This document shows, one piece after another, positions 57,998-64,000 of a stretch of 64,000 bases of DNA (positions are counted from its first letter, which is position 1; every line of letters starts with the position of its first letter). The translations under genes were made by a program, and so were the position numbers. Source of the DNA: Cephalopachus bancanus (taxonomy: Eukaryota; Chordata; Mammalia; Primates; Tarsiidae); the NCBI GenBank assembly GCA_027257055.1, contig JAPVLO010000182.1:3782001-3846000 (forward strand), read 5' to 3'. Under the pieces are notes generated by a model. The model ran no database searches. It had not been told where the DNA came from and saw nothing but the letters and a program-made list of their open reading frames with translations.

Positions 57998-58199
57998 GGA
58001 ATATTCTGTATATATTGTTCTATGAGTTTTTAATTTTTAACATTAAGGAATTTCCAAAATTTCCAGTAATAAAAGGATGAAATCGATCTTTTGTAAAAAA
58101 ATAGCACATAGTAATCCATGGCATAATTCTAAATTATTTAACTATTACACTATATTATTTTTTACTACTGCAGATAATTTTAAAAGATTCTTTTTGTTT

Positions 58200-58494
58200 T
58201 GTTTTTTGTTTTTCGAGTTGGAGTCTCACTGTCGCCGAGGTTGGAGTACGGCGGCACGCTCACGGCCACTGCAGCCTCGACCTGCTGGGCTTAGGCTATT
58301 CTTCCACCTTAGCCTTCCAAGTAGCTGGAACTACAGATGCATGCCACCATACCTGGCTAATTTTTGTAATTTACTGTAGAGACAATGTCCCACCAAGTTG
58401 CCCAGGCTGGTCTCAAACCCCTGGGCTCAGGTAGTCCACTCCCCTCGGCCTCCCAAGGTGCTGGGATTACAGACTGAGCCACTGCACCCGGCCT
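58200..58494 (-). mobile_element. Alu, antisense
   Basis: Dimer ending TGCACCCGGCC. TSD CTGCAGATAATTT on both sides. Confidence 0.93.
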
Positions 58495-58517
58495 GCAGAT
58501 AATTTAAAAATGAATGT

Positions 58518-58785
58518 TGCCCGGGTGCAGTTGCTAACGGGAGGCTGAGGCAGGAGGATTGCTTGAGCCCAGAAGTTCGAGACCAGCCCGGGCAACATGG
58601 TGAAACCATGTCTCTACAAAAATAAAAAAATTAGCTAGGTGAGGTGGCATGTGCCTGTAGTCCCAGTAACTTGGGATGCTGAGGTGGAAGGATCTCTTGA
58701 GCCCAGTAGGTCAAGGCTATGATAAACAGTGATTGTGCCACTGCACACCAGCCTGGGCAACAGAGTGAGACCCTGACTCAAAAGA
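58518..58785 (+). mobile_element. Old Alu, sense, left arm shortened
   Basis: AluJ-like with about 25 bp lost from the left arm (TTGCTAACGGGAGGCTGAGG). Confidence 0.9.
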
Positions 58786-58960
58786 ATAATGAAATGAAAT
58801 GAACATCATTGTGTATATCTCTTTATGTAGTTTGTATTCTTGCTTTACTCTTTAGGTCTGAATAAATATTACCCAGATCTCACCATCCAGTGAAAGAAAC
58901 TACAGTTTACATTTGGAGTATTTCCTTTCAAGCTCTTTGAGAGAATAAATAAAAATAAAT

Positions 58961-58983
58961 TGTGTGTGTGTGTGTGTGTGTGT
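58961..58983. repeat. (GT)n microsatellite
   Basis: About 23 bp of pure TG repeats. Confidence 0.95.
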
Positions 58984-59190
58984 TTAATCCTGCTTACATT
59001 TGGATTTTCTTCCTGTTATTGAGTAATATTGCTAGTGATTTTTGCCCAGTCACATCTCCTCGTTTTGCTGTCTCTTACCTTGTAGTTGCTTCTCTCCTTC
59101 TCTTTCCCAGGCCCCTTTCCATTCTTCTTTCCAGTGTGCCCAACCCCTTGCCCCACAAGCCACCCTTTAAAGCCCAGGTCCACTGTTGTA

Positions 59191-59390
59191 CAGCTGAGGA
59201 GCCCTCTTGTGGGGAGTCCTCTGAGAGCCCACCCTAGGCCTATCTGGCTTCCAAATCTGGGCACTCTCCAATCTGCACCCTGGCATGGTGAGTTAGCCCC
59301 CCGGCTGTTCCTTTTCTGACCACTCACTGTTGCCAGCAAAGCCACCAGCTCACTGTGGCTTGATGTCTGTGTATTCATTCATTCACTCCG
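59191..59390 (+). repeat. Unidentified dispersed repeat, copy B
   Basis: The partner of 56584-56785, in the same orientation about 2.6 kb away. Copy B keeps TGTTGCCAGCAAAGCCACCA and TGTGTATTCATTCATTCACT. Confidence 0.75.
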
Positions 59391-59439
59391 TACGCCCCCT
59401 CCATACGCCCTTCCCCAGGTGAAGGTCCTCATGGCCACC

Positions 59440-59835
59440 ACTCAAGTCACTATGAATGTGATGACGAGTCCCAAATCTGGAACCTCTCCCCTGGGTCCCA
59501 GACCCGTGTCTTCAGCAGCTGCTGGGCACCGTCGCTTGGATACCTCACGGGCTCTCGTACTTTCGGTGTCCTTCACTGAAAGCATGACCTTCCCGCCCAG
59601 GCCTGGTCTTCCTGTGGTGCTCCCTTTCTTAGGGGGTGACAGCGCCACCCACCCAGAGGAAGGCCAAGCTCTGAGTCATTCTAGCACCTTGCCTCCCACA
59701 AGCTGTCAGTCAATCCCCCCTGCCAGTTCTGCCCGCAGATGTCTCTTGAGCCTCTTTCCCAGCTCCATGCCTCCTCTTGACCAGCCACTGACCGTGCCTC
59801 CTGACGGGCCCCGGGCTGTCCAGTCTCACCTCCTC
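59440..59835 (+). mobile_element. L2 fragment, sense
   Basis: GAGTCCCAAATCTGGAACCT, CTCCCCTGGGTCCCAGACCC, TGCTGGGCACC and CTTGGATACCTCACGGGCTC follow the internal L2 3' region in order. Confidence 0.7.
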
Positions 59836-60141
59836 CATCAGCCAGAAAAGATAGACATGTGATGATGTAAAAATTTAGAACCTTTCTATAGATGACACCA
59901 TTTCATAAAGTCCATAGGCAAAGGCTGGGTCTGGAAAAAAATTATAATATAGACAACAGAAAATTTATCTGTAACACGTAAGGAACTTTTAAGCGTTGAC
60001 AAGAAAAAGATAAGCAACCTGATAGAAAAAGTTGCAAAGGATATGAAAAGACAGTTCTCAGAAAAGGCAGTCCAAATCATCAGCAAACGAAGAGATGCTT
60101 ACATTTCTAAAGGTCGGGGAGATGCAAATTCAAATAACAAT

Positions 60142-60183
60142 GAAAAGTTACTTTTTGTTCAAGAAAAGTTACTTTTTGTTCAA
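60142..60183. repeat. 21-bp tandem duplication
   Basis: Two identical units starting GAAAAGTTACTTTTTGTTCA (60142-60162 and 60163-60183), inside the L1M fragment. Confidence 0.97.
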
Positions 60184-60305
60184 TAGTTAAATGTGAAAAA
60201 AAAAAAAAACATCAGTTAATGCTGACAAGAGTACAAGGAAAGGGCAACTCAGACGTTACTGGTACAAATGGAAATTGCAGATGTATTTTTTGTAAACAAT
60301 GTGAA

Positions 60306-60612
60306 CTTTTTTTTTTTTTTTTTGAGTCAGAGTCTCACTCTTTTGCCCACGCTGCCCACGCTGGAGTGCAGTGGCACGTTCACGGCCACTGCAGCCTCCG
60401 CCTGCTGAGTTCAAACAATCCTTCCACTTCAGCCTTCCAAGTAACTGGAACTACAGGTGCGCACCACCATACCCGGTTAATTTTTTGATTTATTGTAGAG
60501 ATGAGGTCTCGCCAAGTTGCCCAGGCTGGCCTCGAACCCGTGGGCTCAGGCAGTCCTCTCACCTCTGCCTCCAAAAGTGCTGGGATTACAGGTGTGAGCC
60601 ACCGCACCTGGC
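60306..60612 (-). mobile_element. Alu, antisense, inside an L1M
   Basis: Intermediate dimer with a small duplication (GCCCACGCTGCCCACGCTGG) in its right arm. Confidence 0.9.
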
Positions 60613-60971
60613 TGACACTTCTATTAAAATAAAAAAAATCTATTTACCCTTCAGTTTAGCCACTCCAAGCTCCATACCTGGGATTCTCTTTCATAAATAT
60701 AAAACCATAAATACACCAGGACATATACACAGGGATAGTTATTTCAGGATTATGGCAATAGACAGACAAAGCTAGGCACCAAAGGGGTATTATCAGTGGT
60801 GGACGGCAGGTTGATAACAGCCCACTTGTGCCCTGGAATAGTATGTTCTGGTGTAAAGCAATAAAGTATAGCCATCCCAGTTGACTTCGAGGGACTTTTA
60901 AGATATATTATTGATGAGAAAAGCAGGATGCAGAAAAATGTGCATAAGACCATGTTTATTAAGCAGTGACA

Positions 60972-63165
60972 AATGCCTTGGGCATTTTAGTGCACTTGCT
61001 TAATTGCATTCATATATAATGTGATTTTTACACATTTTACTTTAGGTTTGTGGCAACCTGGCTTTGAGCAAGTCTATTGGTATCGTTTCTTAAGTGTCTC
61101 TGTGTTACATTTTGGTGACTTTCACAATATTTAACATTTTTTAATAATGGTATCTGTTATGATGACCTGTGATCAGTGATCTTTGATGTTACTATTGTAA
61201 TTGTTTTGGGGCACCATTAACTGTGCCCAAATACGCAAGGTGACAATTAAGTTCGCGAACTCATCCTGGACAAAAGTGCTCCATACCGCATTGCTCAATA
61301 TCACCTATGGTCACCTTTGAAGTACTCCCCTTGGGAAGCTATGCAATGACACCAGCGCCTAGTCTATTTTAGAACTCTTTTTTCTGGAATGGCCATCAGA
61401 GCTGTCATAGTCTTACCCTTGATATCCTGAATGTCATCACAATGTCTTCCTCTCAGTTTCCTTTATCTTCGGGTAAAGAAAATATCACTGCGGGGCCAGA
61501 TCCCAGTGAGTAGGGAGGGTGTTCCAACACAGTTCTTTGTTTACTGGCTAAAAGCTCCCCCAAAGACAGCGCTGTGTGAGCTGGTACATTGTTGTGATGC
61601 AAGAGCTCCTTTGGGACCATGTTTGCACACACCTTTCTCATGCCAAGATTCTCAGTTCAGATTTTCTTGGTTGATGTTTCTCTTTTGATGCTTACTTGGT
61701 TTGCTATGCTTCTCACAGTCAGCCGATGATTTTGATACAAAATCTGATGAATTTTTACGCTGTTTTTGTCAGTCTGCTCGTTCCTGGCCATCCTGACCTC
61801 TCTTCATCAGTGACACTTTCTCTCCTCTCAGAAAAATGTTTAATCCACTTGTACACTGCTGTTTTCTTTGTGGCATGATCCCCATAAACTTGGACTAATA
61901 CGTCCCTGATTTAACTTTTCACTCTTGCCAAGCTTAATTTTCTGGCCATTCCAGAAAATGAGTTCCAAAATTGCTCTGGCGGGTGGTCTAGGCACTGGTG
62001 TCAATGCATAGCTTCCCAAGGGGAGTACTGCAGAAGTGACCATAGTGATATTTCGCAGTGAGGTATGTAGCACTTCTTTTAGGCTGAGTCCATGAACTTA
62101 ATTGTCAGATTTCCTAAGAGAGTGAACTTAATTGTTTTGTGTTTTCTGACTGCCCCACTGACCTACTGTTCTCCCCATTTTTCTCCTTCTTTTTGGGCGG
62201 GGGAGAATCTTCCTATTCCCTGAGATACAACAATATTGAAATTAGGCCAGTCACCCTTACAGTGATTTGTAAGTGCTCAAGCGAAAGAGAGAGTTGCCTG
62301 TCTCTCACTTTAAATCAAAAGCCCAGCTAGCCTGAAAGCTAAGTCTCTTGTGCCAAACAAGTTAGTCAAGTTGTGAATGTAAAGGAAAGGTTTTTGAAGG
62401 AAATGAAAGTGCTACTCCAGTGAACACACAGTTGATAAGAAAGGGAAACAGCCTTTTTGCTGATATGAAGATAGTGTTAGTAGTCTGGATAGAAGATACA
62501 ACCAACTACAATATTCCCTTAAATCGAAGCCTAATCTAGAGTAACACCCTAACACCCTTCAATCCTATAAAGGCTGAAAAAGGTAAGGAAGCTGCAGAAA
62601 AGTATTACAGGTTGGTTCACAAGACATGGGGGAAGAAGCCATCTCCATAACATAAAAGTTCAAGGTGAAGCAGCCAGTGCTGATGGAGAAGCTGCAGCAA
62701 GTTATCCACAAGGTCTAGCTGTGGTCATTGGTGATGACGGCTACACTGAACAACAGATTTTCAGTGTAGAAGAAACAGCCTCATAGTAGAAGAAGATGCC
62801 ATCTAGGACTTTCATAGCCAAAGAGAAGTCCATGCCTGGCTTCAAAGCTTCAAAGGACAAGCTGACTCTTGTGAGGGGCTCATGCAGATGGGGACTTTAA
62901 GGCCAATGCTCATTTACCATTCTGAAAATCCTAGAACCTGTAAGAGTGAGGCTGAATCTACTCTGCCTGTGCTCTAGAGATGAAACAACAAAGCCTGGAT
63001 GACAGCACGTCTGTTTACAGCATCGTTTACTGAATATTTTAAGCCCACTGTTGAGATCTGCGCAGAAAAAAGAGATCCTTTTCAAACATTACTGCAATGG
63101 ACCCAGCCACCCGAGAACTAACTATAATGGGGATGTTCAAGGAGATTAATGTTCTCAAGGGTCCC
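60972..63165 (+). mobile_element. Tigger1 DNA transposon, sense, 3'-truncated and split by a mariner
   Basis: Left part 60972-61233 (GGTTTGTGGCAACCTGGC, GATCAGTGATCTTTGATGTT) and right part 62115-63165 (CAACAATATTGAAATTAGGC, AGTGCTACTCCAGTGAACAC, TGGTTCACAAGACATGGGGG, GATGACAGCACGTCTGTTTA) are collinear with Tigger1 of the pogo group. The transposase-like region has many frameshifts, and the 3' third is missing. A MIR follows. Confidence 0.85.
61234..62114 (-). mobile_element. Mariner (Tc1/mariner) element with decayed transposase, nested in Tigger1
   Basis: The 881-bp element is bounded by TA dinucleotides (61232-61233 and 62115-62116). Its termini are inverted repeats: TGACAATTAAGTTC near both ends. 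The similarity continues inward for about 165 bp on each side, including GTACTCCCCTTGGGAAGCTA and TTCTGGAATGGCCA. Minus-strand frames at 61453-61641 recall the mariner catalytic region (HHNNVPAHTA, then VLEHPPYS). It is shorter than a typical 1.3-kb mariner and has stops, so it is an internally deleted relic. Confidence 0.85.
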
Positions 63166-63221
63166 ATGTAGAGGAGATGCCCAATGACTATTTCCCAAAT
63201 CAATGAATGAAGCCTATCCTA

Positions 63222-63445
63222 AATGAGGAGACCATGCTGTTCTGAAAGAGGAACTGACCAAGGAGTCAGAAAATGTGTGTTCTGGTCCCCGTGCTTCCAT
63301 GAACTTGCTGATACATGGAGCAAGTTGCTGTGACTCTTGGAGCCTGTTTCCTGGCCTGTGAGAACCACACCCACGTGCAAAGATTGTAAAGGGATACAAG
63401 AGGATATGAACGGATACCCAGGAGCAAGTAAGCAGTCAATAAAAT
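63222..63445 (+). mobile_element. MIR, sense
   Basis: GAGGAACTGACCAAGGAGTC, TCTTGGAGCCTGTTTCCTGG and AGCAAGTAAGCAGTCAATAA follow the MIR order; diverged. Confidence 0.6.
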
Positions 63446-63537
63446 CGTCTTTCATTTTTCTCGGTGCCTTGCCACCTCACCCGTGAAATGGTGGCAATTG
63501 GATAAAATAGTTTTTGGAGTTTATTCCAGCTCAGCAT

Positions 63538-63943
63538 TACAGTTGTCCTTGAATAACACAGGCCAGGGACACCAAACCCTGCAGTCAGAAACCCCTGTGT
63601 CACTTTTGACTGCCCCCAAACTTTACTAACAGCCTGCTGTTGCCCAGAAGCCTTATCGATAACAGAAACTGTCAATTAACATGTATGTTGTGAGTTAGAC
63701 ACATTATGTGCTGTGTTCTTGCAATGAAGTAAGTTAGAAACGAGAATATGTTATGTTACTAAGAAAAGCGTGGGGAAGAGGAAATATCTTTACTGTTCCT
63801 TAAGTGGAAGTCAGTCGTCATGAAGGTCTTCATCCTTGTCCTCGCACTTCATAAGCTGAGGAGGAGGACCAGGAGGAGGAGGGGCTGGTGTTGCTATCTC
63901 AGGGGTGGCAGAGGCGGAAGAAAATCTTTGTGTAAGCGGATCC
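63538..63943 (-). mobile_element. MER2-type Tigger-derived element
   Basis: The left terminus ACAGTTGTCCTTGAATAACA matches the MER2 end. The antisense interior reads CTTCATCCTTGTCCTCGCAC and AGGGGTGGCAGAGGCGGAAG. Confidence 0.75.
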
Positions 63944-63945
63944 TT

Positions 63946-64000
63946 GGCCGAATGGGGTGGCTCATCCTGTGGGAAGACAAGGTGGGAGGATTGCTGGAGT
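63946..64000 (+). mobile_element. Alu, sense, cut by the window end
   Basis: GGCCGAATGGGGTGGCTCAT starts a left arm; the rest lies beyond the window. Confidence 0.8.

Larger units (their letters stand above)
59880..60965 (+). mobile_element. L1M-type fragment, sense, split by an Alu
   Basis: AAAAGACAGTTCTCAGAAAA and GGGGAGATGCAAATTCAAAT before the Alu, and GAGAAAAGCAGGATGCAGAA after it, follow the L1 ORF2 and 3' order. The Alu at 60306-60612 divides it. The frame is destroyed. Confidence 0.75.
39398..64000 (+). other. CD58: CD58 intron 1 (continues beyond the window)
   Basis: At least 24.6 kb of intron. No reading frame resembles the CD58 first Ig domain, so exon 2 lies downstream. Unexplained stretches longer than 300 bases are 40120-41100, 44240-44480 (within a composite Alu unit), 45060-46450, 47450-47850, 49700-51040, 51650-52500, 52810-54310, 55220-55755 and 55935-56580. 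The region 57290-57700 is AT-rich and unremarkable. Confidence 0.85.

Noticed and set aside
61234..62114. Functional mariner transposase
   Set aside because: The frames are short, broken and the element is internally deleted, so it cannot encode a working enzyme.
39398..64000. A miR-548-type hairpin in CD58 intron 1, as reported for human
   Set aside because: No MADE1-type sequence (such as AAAAGTAATTGC) was seen; that insertion may be absent from this lineage or lie further on.
39398..64000. CD58 exon 2
   Set aside because: No frame resembles the CD58 first Ig domain, so the exon must be beyond the window.

Overview
This is nuclear DNA from a primate. Coding exons sit in long introns with GT-AG splice sites, the SINEs are dimeric 7SL-derived Alu elements with target-site duplications (TSDs), and ancient MIR, L2, L1M, MLT1, MER1, MER2 and Tigger1 relics surround them. 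The young Alus are not the S/Y types of monkeys and apes, and they lack the right-arm signature I know from lemur and galago Alus. They look like a private offshoot of AluJ. I infer a tarsier-like primate; this is inference, not proof.

Layout, all gene evidence on the + strand. Positions 1-31422 hold the last six coding exons of IGSF3 (EWI-3, a multi-Ig membrane protein): five exons, each encoding one Ig-like domain and each starting and ending in phase 1 (188-589, 4710-5114, 18366-18776, 22295-22702, 28543-29034), then a last exon with the transmembrane helix and short cytoplasmic tail (31172-31422). A 3' UTR of about 2.9 kb follows, almost free of insertions, probably ending near 34.3 kb. 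From 34.3 to 38 kb is intergenic DNA with Alus and a MIR. A CpG island at about 38.4-40.1 kb carries a G-rich minisatellite at its edge, an Alu 290 bp before the start codon, clustered GC boxes, and the signal-peptide exon of CD58 (LFA-3) at 39328-39397. Everything from 39398 to the end is CD58 intron 1, dense in repeats; exon 2 is not in the window.

The two genes lie head to tail and both encode immunoglobulin-superfamily surface proteins. IGSF3 is a tetraspanin-web type adhesion protein and CD58 is the ligand of CD2, but nothing here shows that they act in one pathway.

The window holds no novel operon-like or defence system. The most interesting signals are in the repeats. The young Alu subfamily has gained a tRNA-like A box, a perfect T-arm-like hairpin around the B box, and an extended right-arm hairpin. 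An Alu-spacer-Alu unit is flanked by one shared TSD. A mariner with unusually long terminal inverted repeats sits inside a Tigger1. An Alu lies within the CD58 CpG island. No sequence search was possible, so family names rest on recognition and repeat ends are approximate.
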